Assembly: GCA_964035575.1 (NCBI GenBank)
Contig: OZ037843.1
Coordinates: forward strand, 620,001-684,000
Direction: 5' to 3'
DNA length: 64,000 nucleotides
Source: Rhynchopus sp. YZ270_cl-10
Taxonomy: Eukaryota; Euglenozoa; Diplonemea; Diplonemida; Diplonemidae
Program-made: the position numbers and the translations under genes
Notes under the pieces: model-generated
What the model was told of the DNA's origin: nothing
The model's database searches: none
Seen by the model: the letters and a program-made list of their open reading frames with translations, nothing else
Shown here: positions 13,501-24,070 of the stretch, piece after piece
How positions within the stretch are numbered: position 1 is the stretch's first letter
Layout of the letters: each line of letters begins with the position of its first letter

Positions 13501-15160
13501 GCTTTCATCGAAACGCGTGCTTTTGTGAAGAACGGACCGCTTTCATCGAAACGCGTTCTTTTGTGAAGAACGGGCCGCTTTCACCGAAACGCGTTCTTTT
13601 GTGAAGAACGGGCCGCTTTCATCGAAACGCGTGCTTTTGTGAAGAACGGACCGCTTTCATCGAAACGCGTGCTTTTGTGAAGAACGGACCGCTTTCATCG
13701 AAACGCGTTCTTTTGTGAAGAACGGGCCGCTTTCTCCGAAACGCGTTCTTTTGTGAAGAACGGGCCGCTTTCATCGAAACGCGTTCTTTTGTGAAGAACG
13801 GGCCGGTTTCACCGAAACGCGTTCTTTTGTGAAGAACGGGCCGGTTTCACCGAAACGCGTTCTTTTGTGAAGAACGGGCCGCTTTCATCGAAACGCGTTC
13901 TTTTGTGAAGAACGGACCGGTTTCATCGAAACGCGTTCTTTTGTGAAGAACGGGCCGCTTTCATCGAAACGCGTTCTTTTGTGAAGAACGGACCGCTTTC
14001 ATCGAAACGCGTTCTTTTGTGAAGAACGGGCCTCTTTCATCGAAACGCGTTCTTTTGTGAAGAACGGGCCTCTTTCATCGAAACGCGTTCTTTTGTGAAG
14101 AACGGACCGGTTTCATCGAAACGCGTTCTTTTGTGAAGAACGGACCGGTTTCATCGAAACGCGTTCTTTTGTGAAGAACGGGCCGCTTTCATCGAAACGC
14201 GTTCTTTTGTGAAGAACGGACCGGTTTCATCGAAACGCGTTCTTTTGTGAAGAACGGGCCGCTTTCATCGAAACGCGTTCTTTTGTGAAGAACGGACCGC
14301 TTTCACCGAAACGCGTTCTTTTGTGAAGAACGGACCGCTTTCATCGAAACGCGTTCTTTTGTGAAGAACGGGCCTCTTTCATCGAAACGCGTTCTTTTGT
14401 GAAGAACGGACCGCTTTCATCGAAACGCGTTCTTTTGTGAAGAACGGACCGCTTTCATCGAAACGCGTTCTTTTGTGAAGAACGGACCGGTTTCATCGAA
14501 ACGCGTTCTTTTGTGAAGAACGGGCCGCTTTCATCGAAACGCGTTCTTTTGTGAAGAAAGGACCGCTTTCATCGTAACGCGTTCTTTTGTGAAGAACGGA
14601 CCGCTTTCATCGAAACGCGTTCTTTTGTGAAGAACGGGCCGCTGTCACCGAAACGCGTTCTTTTGTGAAGAACGGGCCGCTTTCATCGAAACGCGTTCTT
14701 TTCTGAAGAACGGGCCTCTTTCATCGAAACGCGTTCTTTTGTGAAGAACGGACCGCTTTCATCGAAACGCGTTCTTTTGTGAAGAACGGGCCGCTTTCAT
14801 CGAAACGCGTTCTCTTGTGAAGAACGGGCCGCTTTCATCGAAACGCGTTCTTTTGTGAAGAACGGGCCGCTTTCATCGAAACGCGTTCTTTTGTGAAGAA
14901 CGGGCCGCTTTCATCGAAACGCGTTCTTTTGTGAAAAACGGACCGCTTTCATCGAAACGCGTTCTTTTGTGAAGAACGGACCGCTTTCATCGAAACGCGT
15001 TCTTTTGTGAAGAACGGACCGCTTTCACCGAAACGCGTTCTTTTGTGAAGAACGGGCCGCTTTCATCGAAACGCGTTCTTTTGTGAAGAACGGACCGCTT
15101 TCATCGAAACGCGTTCTTTTGTGAAAAACGGGCCGCTTTCATCGAAACGCGTTCTTTTGT
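7586..15160. repeat. 38-bp satellite array, block C
   Basis: About 199 units of the 38-bp satellite. It contains a nested higher-order repeat of 1938 bp (51 units): variant units near 8196, 8330 and 8393 recur in the same order near 10134, 10269 and 10331. The part around 12.95-13.9 kb repeats the variant order of 4.1-5.2 kb, with whole-unit gains or losses. The array ends abruptly at 15160. Confidence 0.97.
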
Positions 15161-15172
15161 TCACCTACTAAC

Positions 15173-15203
<31 letters not shown>

Positions 15204-15534
15204 GGGTGTTTCTTTTGGAGCCACATTTACGACTATGGCATCTACATCATCCCACTCACACGTGCCTGCTCGCGCGTCCTCCAGCACTTACTGCACTCTG
15301 CGCAGGTGATCCGCACAACAGCACGACAACAGGCTCGGCAGCATTAGAAAATTGGTTTTGGGGTTTTTGGCTGTTGTTTTGGGTTTGATTTTGCAGTGTT
15401 TTGTGGGTAAAGGGCGGTTGGGTAAGGACGAAAAGTACCTAAATAGTGGCTAAATAGTGCCTAAATAATAGCACTTTTTTTGTAAAAATAAGAAAAAAAA
15501 TTTTAAAAATCGGCCAAAATTCAGCTATAATAAT
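15161..15534. other. satellite-to-unique flank, no gene seen
   Basis: Junction DNA right of the satellite. A 60-residue frame at 15206-15388 has no recognisable features. The remainder becomes AT-rich toward the TIR element. Confidence 0.6.
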
Positions 15535-15616
15535 ATAGGCTAGTTGACGCCACGGGTCGGTTTAGGAATTTTCTGGGAAATCCTGTTTCGTGCCATCCCG
15601 TACCGCCCTCGAACGC

Positions 15617-15722
15617 TCCCAAATCCCCCCATACCGTCCCATACCCTCCCGTACCTCCCATACCACTCCCATACCCTCCCACACTGTCCCATACCGTCCC
15701 ATACCGTCCCATACCGTCCCCC
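15617..15722. repeat. left subterminal array, unit CCCATACCGT
   Basis: About ten imperfect direct copies of a 10-bp unit just inside the left TIR of the 921-bp element. Confidence 0.9.
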
Positions 15723-16275
15723 TAATCGGTGTGGGAGTTGCTCTCTTTTGCGTGCGAATTGTACACGAGAACTGCAAACCGGGCCGGTCTGGGTTTGAGG
15801 TATACGGAAAGGCCATAATTTGTGAATTTGCAGCTGGACGACGGCAAATTGACCCCACCACAGCGCGGACAGATTCCGGAAATGCCAATCGCGGTATGTT
15901 TTGGGCTGAAAAATTTTCACCTGAAAATTTTTTTCAGCAGCATTTTTTGGCCGAAAATGGGCCCCAGCTATTAGTGACTGAGCTCATATTTTCAAAAATT
16001 TAAGTGGTCAAAAAATTGTCCAATTTTCGACATCGACCCCACCACTTTCTGGACGGATTCTGGAAATGCCAAAAAACTGTGTTTTGGGTCACCCGTTTTT
16101 GGGGCCCCTGAGGCGATTTTATATAAAAAACCCACAGGATCACCCTGTTCCCACAACTTTTTTGTCAACTTTTTTTCAGGAAAAACTTTTTTTTTGCGCG
16201 CGCGCACATTTTTTTTTCAGGGTCAGCGAGCGGGAAACGAAAAAAAAAGTCGAGCTACCCTAAGTGCATGCACGA

Positions 16276-16432
16276 CCCCCAAACCACTCCCAAACCTCCA
16301 AAAATCCTCCCATACCACTCCCATATCCGCCCATACCGTCCCATACCGTCCCATACTGTCCCATACCGTCCCATACCCTCCCATACCGTCCCATACCCTC
16401 CCAAATCCTCCCATACCCTCCCATACCCGAAT
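16276..16432. repeat. right subterminal array, unit CCCATACCGT
   Basis: About fifteen imperfect copies of the same 10-bp unit just inside the right TIR, in the same orientation as the left array rather than inverted. Confidence 0.9.
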
Positions 16433-16455
16433 GTCCGTGACGTCAACTAGCCTAT

Positions 16456-16869
16456 TAATAGGTCCACTCCCCCTTTAATGATTACAAAAAATTTCGGCTC
16501 CGCCGGAAAAATTAATTAATTAATTTGAAAATCGCGGCCCGGAAAAATTAATTAATTCATCCATAAATTAGATATCCACAAATTAAAAATCCATAAATTA
16601 GATGTCTATAAATTACGGGTTAGGGCAGCGGTGAAAATCTTGGGCAGTAAGCCCGGGAAAACCCGGGCTTAATTAATTTTGCGCAGAGCAAGCCCGGGTT
16701 CGAAGGCCGGGTTTACCCGGGCTTAAGCCTGGGTTTTCCCCGGGTTTTAACTTTTCTGGGGTGGGCTGCCCCACCCCACTCCGGGGGGTGTAGCCTCAGG
16801 GTGCAGCCCGGGGTAGTCAGTCGCCGAAACGAAGCTCTGTTGACAGAAAACAACAAAGTCAGTAAAGAA
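16456..16869. other. repeat-derived spacer with CCCGGG palindromes, no gene seen
   Basis: Begins with AATAGGTCCACTCCCCC, which recurs in the SFT2 intron near 24620. Then follow AATTAATTAATT tracts and several nested CCCGGG hairpins (about 16650-16745). Nothing coding was recognised. Confidence 0.6.
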
Positions 16870-17290
16870 AACACATACGTCTATACTCAAGGGTTACCCA
16901 CACCCAGAGCGCGACTTAATTGGTCAAACGCCGAAGGAAAAGGAAGCATGCATCATGGCGAAATAATAAAAGTAGCGTACCGTGCGCCTGCGGCGCAAGA
17001 TTGCAACCCACCCTTCCCATCACATAATTTGGCTGTGAAAATGTGCAATTTTAAGCTCAATTTTTTGAAATGGTGCGTACCGTGGCTTCGCTTTGGGTGC
17101 CATGACCGCCCTTTCTTTGTTATAAATGTACTGTGGCTACTGACAATTCGCGCCTGGTGCACGAATTGCTATCAATGAAGTGCTGAATTAGATAACCAAG
17201 GAATTTTCATATTCCGCCGGAGGCAACTTGAGCTGGGTTGGGGACCCGGCTCGACCGAGTTTCAGCGAAAACCCCCAAAACCTATAATAT
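16870..17290 (+). repeat. dispersed repeat R1, near full length
   Basis: A family of about 430 bp. Its marks are a hairpin TGCGCC-TGC-GGCGCA preceded by GTAGCGTACCG, a second GCGTACCGTGGCTTCG about 100 bp on, then TGCCATGACCGCC and a CCGCCGGAGG tail. Other copies lie near 22.2, 25.5, 34.8, 40.0, 43.7, 53.7, 54.0, 55.4 and 58.9 kb. No terminal inverted repeats or protein-coding capacity are evident; it could be SINE-like or a miniature transposon. Confidence 0.8.
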
Positions 17291-17446
17291 CCCCTGCGGA
17301 GGGGAAAATTATTTTTTTGGGCTGACCGAGCCAGCCCCTCGTGGGCGGAATTCTCTTTTGAACCCTGGGTTTGCAGAAAATTTTTTTACACCAGTGGTGT
17401 GATTTTCTAAAAAAAAGGTGTAAAAAATGGGGTGTCCCGGCGGTAC

Positions 17447-17590
17447 CACACTAACACCCACTTACGCACACTTTCACCCCATTTCACCCCATTTCACCGA
17501 ATTACACCCACTTTCACCCCATTACACCCCATTACACCCACTTACACCCACTTACACCCCATTACGCCCCATTACACCCCATTACACATG
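17447..17590. repeat. left subterminal array, unit CCCATTACAC
   Basis: Run of about fourteen variants (CCCACTTACA, CCCATTTCAC, CCCATTACGC) of a 10-bp unit inside the left TIR of the 1.68-kb element. Confidence 0.9.
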
Positions 17591-17821
17591 AATTACAACG
17601 CCTTGGTGTTTTGGTCTTTACTAAAGGGATGTGCGGACGACACCAAAAAAATTGAATTTTTTTGCGATATTTGGTGCTCCAAAAATTTGCCGGAACCGAA
17701 AATCGTGTAGTTTGGGGGTATTGAGGCCAGAAAAAATTTGTGTGAATACATGAAAATATTCCTGATAGGGTGGCATTCGGCCAAAACATCAGCTGTTTTG
17801 GTCATTTTTGCCTTGTACAGT

Positions 17822-18746
17822 GCTGTGTACTGTGTACTGTGTACTGTGTACTGTGTACTGTGTACTGTGTACTGTGTACTGTGTACTGTGTACTGTGTAC
17901 TGTGTACTGTGTACTGTGTACTGTGTACTGTGTACTGTGTACTGTGTACTGTGTACTGTGTACTGTGTACTGTGTACTGTGTACTGTGTACTGTGTACTG
18001 TGTACTGTGTACTGTGTACTGTGTACTGTGTACTGTGTACTGTGTACTGTGTACTGTGTACTGTGTACTGTGTACTGTGTACTGTGTACTGTGTACTGTG
18101 TACTGTGTACTGTGTACTGTGTACTGTGTACTGTGTACTGTGTACTGTGTACTGTGTACTGTGTACTGTGTACTGTGTACTGTGTACTGTGTACTGTGTA
18201 CTGTGTACTGTGTACTGTGTACTGTGTACTGTGTACTGTGTACTGTGTACTGTGTACTGTGTACTGTGTACTGTGTACTGTGTACTGTGTACTGTGTACT
18301 GTGTACTGTGTACTGTGTACTGTGTACTGTGTACTGTGTACTGTGTACTGTGTACTGTGTACTGTGTACTGTGTACTGTGTACTGTGTACTGTGTACTGT
18401 GTACTGTGTACTGTGTACTGTGTACTGTGTACTGTGTACTGTGTACTGTGTACTGTGTACTGTGTACTGTGTACTGTGTACTGTGTACTGTGTACTGTGT
18501 ACTGTGTACTGTGTACTGTGTACTGTGTACTGTGTACTGTGTACTGTGTACTGTGTACTGTGTACTGTGTACTGTGTACTGTGTACTGTGTACTGTGTAC
18601 TGTGTACTGTGTACTGTGTACTGTGTACTGTGTACTGTGTACTGTGTACTGTGTACTGTGTACTGTGTACTGTGTACTGTGTACTGTGTACTGTGTACTG
18701 TGTACTGTGTACTGTGTACTGTGTACTGTGTACTGTGTACTGTGTA
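17822..18746. repeat. (TGTGTAC)n heptamer minisatellite
   Basis: About 130 near-perfect copies of a 7-bp unit. Because 7 is not a multiple of 3 and the unit makes no stop, all frames stay open; the apparent proteins with a CVLCTVY repeat are artefacts. Confidence 0.98.
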
Positions 18747-19019
18747 GAAACACGGTAGAAACATGGGGAATCGGTTATGCAGCCACGCCAGTAAAAAATT
18801 AGCACCGGTGGCATGCTTCCCAGTACGCATAAGTGCATAGAAAAAATCGTAAAACAACGTGTAATCTGTGGTGGTCAAAAGTGAAAAATTCCTTCGGCAA
18901 TGGTCAGCCAGGCAAAATTTTTTTGCTCCACTCGCCAAAAAAATTTTTGTTGTCACCTTTTTTGGACTTTTCGTGTTGAAAAAACGAGGGGAAAACGCAA
19001 AAAAAGCAAAAAGTTTAAA

Positions 19020-19080
19020 TTCCCTCCATTACACTCCATTACACCCCATTACGCCCCATTACACCCCATTACACCTGAAT
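19020..19080. repeat. right subterminal array, unit CCCATTACAC
   Basis: Five to six copies of the 10-bp unit inside the right TIR of the 1.68-kb element, same orientation as the left array. Confidence 0.9.
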
Positions 19081-19104
19081 TACGCCGTGCCCGGGACACC
19101 CCAT

Positions 19105-19330
19105 AGATTGGACAAATGATGTATGACAACCTGTGTGGTAGGTGGGTAGGCTGGGTTGGGCTGAGGACTGAACATACAAAAAAAATGGGATATGGGATGA
19201 GAGGTGGGTTCTTTGTGTTTTTCATGATACTTGATAAACATGTGTCTGATTGGCAAATTCTCCCTATACAAGGGCGCCTCTCGTTCTCTTGCTGTCTGAG
19301 TAGGTGCATGCCTGGGACACGATGTGACCC
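19105..19330. other. spacer between TIR element and recombinase fossil
   Basis: No gene or repeat recognised. Confidence 0.5.
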
Positions 19331-19860
19331 CCCTTACTCATCGGCCTGGGCATTTGCAGGGCCTGAACTGGTGGTGGTGGGTGACAACACTCTGTGTCGG
19401 AGTCGGCGCGCTTGATACAGGGTGCTGTGAGAGGGGCTGAGCCATGGCTGTTCTTCCTGCAGTACTGTTCGCCACGTATCTGTCTGCACTACTTTGTGAC
19501 CGCCACCCAAAGTGGTGGCGGATGGTGGATGCAGGGGCCACCCCGTTTGCTGTGTCGCAGCCGATCGTCTCAATGAATCAGATGTGCAGGAGGTAGGGTC
19601 GTGTTTTCCAAGGACTGTTGCCATTTCCTTTGTTATTTCGTAATACTTATTCATACCCAGGGGTCTCTCGTTAGGGGTGCGGGCCGTTCCTGTGGCGTAC
19701 AGCCTGCCATCTCGGACATCAATCTCATCTCTCATACCCAGGTATCTGTCGAAGGCTGTGTAGAATGGCGTGTCATCAGGAATCAAGAAATAGTGCGTTG
19801 CGTCTTTCGCTGCGCTTTTGCGGTGTCGGTAAGCGTACTACGTATCCTTCGCCGGTGTTG
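19331..19860 (-). pseudogene. tyrosine recombinase fossil (Crypton- or DIRS-like)
   Basis: Minus-strand coding-like stretch resembling the C-terminal half of a eukaryotic tyrosine recombinase. It has a block with SDSLRRSAAT, like the SHSFRRSAAT catalytic-Arg region of Crypton/DIRS enzymes, and a block with HFGWRSQSSADRYV, like the conserved HxxR-to-Tyr region. It is short and clearly broken, with at least one interruption and no intact N-terminal half. No element termini were found, so assignment to Crypton versus DIRS is open. It probably once moved the element it belonged to and looks non-functional now. Confidence 0.6.
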
Positions 19861-20141
19861 TGCGTAACGTCGGATCTGACCAACATGGTGCCTTCTTGCG
19901 GAGACCTCTTACACAAGACAAAGTACTTTATGTCATGCAATAAAGTTTACGTCACAGAGCCCACTGTCCCACAAGGTAAAATAAAGTTGAATGTCGTGAA
20001 CATAAAGCCTAAATTATGTTAAACAGCTAAGACTCGGTACTGCGCTACCCCTATTCCCCATTCCTCTTCCCGCCTCCCCCCCTATTTTGTATGCACCACA
20101 TTCCACGTCCAGGAACCCCTCTACTGGGTTGGGGGTCATAA

Positions 20142-21227
20142 ATGGTGATGCGGGTACGTATGTTTAAGGCACGGCAGCGTTTTGCTGCTGCGCACATGAC
20201 GCTGTACCCGGACGGTACCGCAGAGAGGCTCCATGGGCACAACTATACGATTGAGGCTGTGTTCCACTCAGATGTTGGGAGTCTGAGTCATGGTGTGCTG
20301 GTTCCTTTCGATGTTGTGAAGCTGTCGTTGCAGCAGCTGTGCGAGTCTTGGCATGAGCGTGTGTTGCTGCCAAAGCGCTCGCCATTCGTGACAGTTGTAG
20401 AGACAGAAGACCAAGTCGAAGCGACACTATCAACCGACAAAATAAAACGAAAATTCTACTCTTTCCCAAAGGAAGACGTTGTGCTCCTAGATTGCGACAA
20501 TGTCAGCTGCGAGAATATGTCCCTGCTGGCCTTGAACACTTTTTTGTATGCATTTTCCCCCTCCCCTCCCCCAAGTATTATTGTGTGTGCGTGTGTTTTT
20601 TTCTCGTAACATGTAGTGTATTAAGAAACTAGACAAAAATAAAGCCAACATTCAGATATTGTATAACAGTATTTGCCCTTGATTCCTTTCACCTTGCGCC
20701 AAACAGATTTTTACCCCTATTTGGCTGCGTTCAACGAAAACCACTGTTATATTTTTATTGTTACCAAGATCAGTTGGCGGATGATATCGTCTAGTTTTTG
20801 TTAAAATGGGCATAGTGTGTTCCCGCGTTTCTTCACTGGGGATGAATTTTGATGAAGGAAAATGGTTTCCTGCAGAACATTTCATTCTGAGAGCTTTCCG
20901 CCCCCACTTTACCGTTCGTTACGACTATTTTGTTAAACTTGCAGGAAGACAATGCCGCAAAGTATCCGGAAGGTGACAAAAAAAGTGACCATGACAGTCA
21001 GCGAGGGGCCAGGTTCTGAGGTATGCTCGAGTAGGGGAAGGGGGTTTTGTCAATGAAAAACTGCGGTTCTAATACACGTCATCCTGTCACATCATTAAAC
21101 CATGCTTTTTGTTTTTGAAACGTTGTGTGCTTTCTCGTCTTTGATTTGTATAGTATTTGAAATGAATCTTCTTTGTTCTCAGGTTTCTGTTGAAGCCGAC
21201 GTACCTAATGAACCCGAAGCAACTTAA
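20142..21227 (+). CDS. 6-pyruvoyl-tetrahydropterin synthase / QueD-like protein
   Basis: Three exons joined in phase: 20142-20545, 20945-21020 and 21183-21227, giving 174 residues. Both introns start GTATGC and end in AG. The protein has the T-fold PTPS signature: zinc-ligand His in RFAAAH near residue 18, and the LHGHNY motif near residue 38 with two more His. A DCDNVSCEN segment precedes the conserved C-terminal strand. PTPS enzymes convert dihydroneopterin triphosphate to 6-pyruvoyl-tetrahydropterin in the cytosol; relatives do QueD or pterin side-chain chemistry. The Cys that normally sits a few residues before HGH in classical PTPS is absent here (the context is DGTAERLHGHNY), so activity may be of a variant type. 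Other in-frame ATGs follow at 20148 and 20160; the first was taken. An AG after a pyrimidine-rich stretch near 20111 could be the mRNA acceptor. No copy of the conserved upstream element is seen. Confidence 0.85.
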
Positions 21228-22328
21228 GAAGTGGAGCACATTTCTCGCAACACATCGTCCACTAGCCGAATCCCGCCCCCCCCCCCCTTTTTTCCTTCTC
21301 GATACTGTCTGCTTCGTAAGTTGACATACACATGGTACCCGTGTTCGGGTTTACCCAGTACACACACACGGAACTTTATTGAGTGAAGTTGGCTTTGAAA
21401 AAAATCCGCAAGCTCCAGCCCCCATACACACTGTCTTGGACAATGTATTGCTCTGAGTGACTACCCGCAGCTGCTTTCAATCAATCCCGTCGCATAGATC
21501 AGGAATGTGAGGCAGAGATACAGAGAGGCAGAGGGAAGAGCAAACTACTGGGGGGGGGGAAGGAGGGTGTGAAAGGGGTAGGGGGACCTAAGGGGTAAGA
21601 AGGGGGAGGTGTTTTCTGTTTTCCTTTTTTTTTTTTTTTTTTTTTTGAAAAAATAATCACGTGAAAAGACGTGCTCAACCATTTGCGTGGCCCGCACGTT
21701 GTCGAATTATTTAAAGGAGAACCCGTGCCTGCGTCCACCGATGAATGGTGATACGTTTGCACTTTCAACTTCTCTTTAAATACACGAAACCCTCGAATGT
21801 GGTGTTTGTGTTGACCCTGTCTTGATATTGGTGATTGTCGATGATTGTGTTTTTTTTTTTTTTTTTTTTTTTTTTTGTTTTGTTTTGTTTTGATTTTTTT
21901 TTTTTTTTTTAAATTCCCTCCCATTCCCCCTTCTTTTTAGAGTATTTTAGACTACTTCACTACGTATGCTTTCAAGATGTAGCTTGGTGGCGTATGTTTG
22001 GTTCAGGATTTTCTTTTTTTTTGTTGTTTTTGTTGTGTTTTGTTCCTGCAGCCATCGGATGCCTCTTGTGACAAGGTATCTGTACGCGTGTGTGTGCTTT
22101 CCCCCTCTGTGCAGCCTTGGAAGCTTTGTAGCCGGTGATCCACAACAGCTGTAGTGGGTGCCTTCTCATCAGTAACCTCAATGCCATTTATAAAAAGAAA
22201 CGGCGGTCATGGTACCCAAATATTTTCTGGCGAAGCCCACGGCATGCAATATTTCAAAAGGTCCTGTTTTTTTTTTCTTCTTATTTTTTATACACTTCCC
22301 TAATGCTTTCAAATTTTATTTGAAAGTA
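21228..22328. other. 3' flank and low-complexity DNA, no confident gene
   Basis: Contains long T tracts (near 21627 and 21850), C/G runs and a partial reverse R1 copy (about 22135-22260). A 24-base segment near 22053-22076 is flanked by TTCCTGCAG and GTATCT and would encode PSDASCDK. It has the form of a small exon in phase with the exon-like segment at 22560, but nothing ties it to a gene. Confidence 0.5.
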
Positions 22329-22941
22329 CAGTCCAAGTTTCTATTATGTCGTTTTTAATTATGTCGGTTTACCCCCCTTCCGACACCCAAAAAACGACAT
22401 TATTAAAACCGCCAAAATCAAGAGCGCCATTAATCGCTCCATCGTACCGTGGCTCGCTTCGCGAGTCACAACCACACAAACACATACATTCCTCCCACAA
22501 AACAATACCCAGTTTCATAACCTAAACATACACTAATGGACGCTCACCTGGTTTCGTAGGAGGTTGCAAGTGCAACGGCGGAGGCCAACATCACCCCTTC
22601 AACCGCCGTGAAGGCATCCCTGTCCAATGAGGACATTCGTACGCTCACTGACATGGCGGGAACGACTTCGGCTGCCAGAGCTACGAGGACTTAGAACTTG
22701 GAATATTTTTTCCACACCCACTCCGCGCCCACTCCCACCCACTCACTCACACTCACACCCACACCCACTCCAAATGTAGCGTACCGTTTGGCCGGGGGCT
22801 CCGCCCCCGGCCAAACTGAAAATAAATAAATAAATAAAGCCCAAAAATCGAAAATCGGTCATTTTTTTCGATTCCGACACACAAAAAACGACATCATTAA
22901 AACCGACCTAAATAAAGACGACATAATTACCGCGTGCACTG
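22329..22941. mobile_element. Tc1/mariner-like miniature element (CAGT ends, TA target)
   Basis: The termini read TA-CAGT at the left and ACTG-TA at the right. The inverted ends share the blocks TTATGTCGT and GTCGGTTT. A 5'-CAGT end with a TA duplication is the Tc1/mariner pattern. It carries no transposase. The interior has an exon-like reading frame and a (CACTC)n-type stretch. The left end is also a local hairpin, so two separate insertions cannot be excluded. Confidence 0.55.
22560..22694 (+). other. exon-like open segment inside the mariner-like element
   Basis: Follows TTTCGTAG and reads 44 codons to a TAG, beginning EVASATAEANITPST and ending AARATRT. Its base composition is coding-like, richer in GC than the surrounding DNA. 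It matches no family I know. It could be a terminal exon of an unrecognised gene, a captured exon fragment or chance. Confidence 0.3.
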
Positions 22942-22984
22942 TATATGAATTTGTTCTTCTTCTTTTTTCTTTTGATGTCATTGA

Positions 22985-23055
22985 AATGAATGTAGGACTG
23001 CATGGTTGCCAAAAGGTACACTGTTCACGAGAGGGCTTTTGTATTACAAGTCAAT
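22985..23055 (+). repeat. conserved upstream element, copy A (orphan, shortened)
   Basis: Matches the element core (AAAAGGTACACTGTTCACGA then GAGGGCTTTTGTATT, ending AAGTCAA) plus part of its left portion (TGTAGGACTGCATGGTTG). The middle portion is missing. No start codon of a recognisable gene follows closely; SFT2 begins about 1 kb downstream. Confidence 0.85.
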
Positions 23056-24070
23056 TTTTTTTTTTTTAAATTGCGGACATATTCTTTGTCACGCTGCCTA
23101 TCGGTTTTGCACTGTGCACATAAATGGTTACGGTTCCTCCGCAATGCCGCAAAGTCAAGCAAACCCGTTCTCTGAATACCCACCCCCACCTTAGACATAC
23201 TTCGACAGACCATTGGTTCGTCGATGTTCGTCCTGGGTCTGGGGGAGGAAATGGTTTGTCGTATGGGAGGGCACTTAAAAAAGTGACTCTTTTGGTTCGT
23301 CGATGTTCGTCGACGAACTTTTTGGACGAACTTTTTGTTTGTCGACGAAATTTTTCATTTGTCTGCCCAGTGTGCAGCAGAGTCCCTGCCCCCTCACATG
23401 GTATACAGAGTGTCTGTTTGTTTTAAATAAAAAGAAATTTATTACTTTTTGCTTATTCTAAAAACCCCCTCACATTTGCACAACCCCTCCTCCAGTACCA
23501 CAACTGTTTGATAGTATACAGCTGTGCATTGACGACAGCTTTGGTAGAGGGTAACACAACGCCTTCAAGAACTACCATTTTTTTTTTTTAAACCTTCTTT
23601 GGTGTTACCGAACAACTGTAGGGGACATGTCAAGGACATGTCAAGGACCTGTCAATATAGGGGGTGTGTGTCATTTTATATTTTGCAGGCTATTTTTGTG
23701 TGTATTTACGTATGTATCAACAACTTGTCCATTTTGGCAAAGTGACCCCACTACTGGACGGACGGATGCCAAAAATGCAAATGCCGGGATTTTTGGACGA
23801 TTCATTCTTCGGCCAAAAAACCCACACAAATTATAAAGTGACACCCCCTTGTGTAAAGGACATGTCAATATAGGCCCCCTCCGGAACACCATTCTTGACT
23901 AAGATACCCCCACCCCCACCCCCAGATCACTTTTTTTGTATTCATCATTGCAGACCTTTTTTTTTTTTAAATATTTTTCTTCAGAATTTTTTATACGATA
24001 ATATACACATTCCGCAAAGGTGTGGGGGTTAAGCACTACTGAGAGCCGTGGTAGTGATCGCGGCAACGCA
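23056..24070. other. spacer before SFT2
   Basis: Holds two copies of GGTTCGTCGATGTTCGTC (about 23216 and 23299), the second extending into the palindrome GTTCGTCGACGAAC. It also holds a GACCCCACTAC-type repeat near 23748 related to those at 15.86 and 41.14 kb. A TTCTTCAG acceptor-like site lies near 23985. No gene recognised. Confidence 0.5.

Larger units (their letters stand above)
15535..16455. mobile_element. 921-bp TIR element with subterminal 10-bp repeats
   Basis: Bounded by inverted ATAGGCTAGTTGACG, extending to about 20 bp with one mismatch, and flanked by TAAT on both sides (15531-15534 and 16456-16459), a possible 4-bp target duplication. Each end carries a direct array of a 10-bp unit of the form CCCATACC(G/C)T. 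The interior holds two related stretches (about 15857 and 16033) with a GACCCCACCAC motif that also occurs at about 23748 and 41141. No transposase is encoded, so it is a non-autonomous element. The Pro/His/Tyr-rich frames over the arrays are repeat by-products. Confidence 0.8.
17427..19104. mobile_element. 1.68-kb TIR element carrying a heptamer array
   Basis: Ends are inverted copies of ATGGGGTGTCCCGG (14 bp). Inside each end is a direct array of a 10-bp unit of the form CCCATTACAC, in the same orientation at both ends. This is the plan seen in the 921-bp element next door. The centre is a 0.9-kb TGTGTAC array. No target duplication is obvious and no transposase is present. Confidence 0.7.

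Noticed and set aside
1-15160. CRISPR-like array
   Set aside because: Units abut without unique spacers; this is a satellite in a eukaryotic context.
15540-16478. Pro/His/Tyr- and Gly/Trp-rich frames of 60-137 residues
   Set aside because: Translation of the 10-bp subterminal arrays of the 921-bp element.
16650-16745. Possible tRNA with GGGTTCGAAGG
   Set aside because: Only the B-box-like word is present; the surroundings are CCCGGG palindromes with no cloverleaf.
17593-18956. Several 316-386 residue open frames on both strands
   Set aside because: They are forced by the 7-bp repeat, which has no stop in any frame; no other coding evidence.
17447-19080. Interstitial telomere repeats
   Set aside because: CCCATTACAC differs from TTAGGG-type repeats and lies inside TIR ends.
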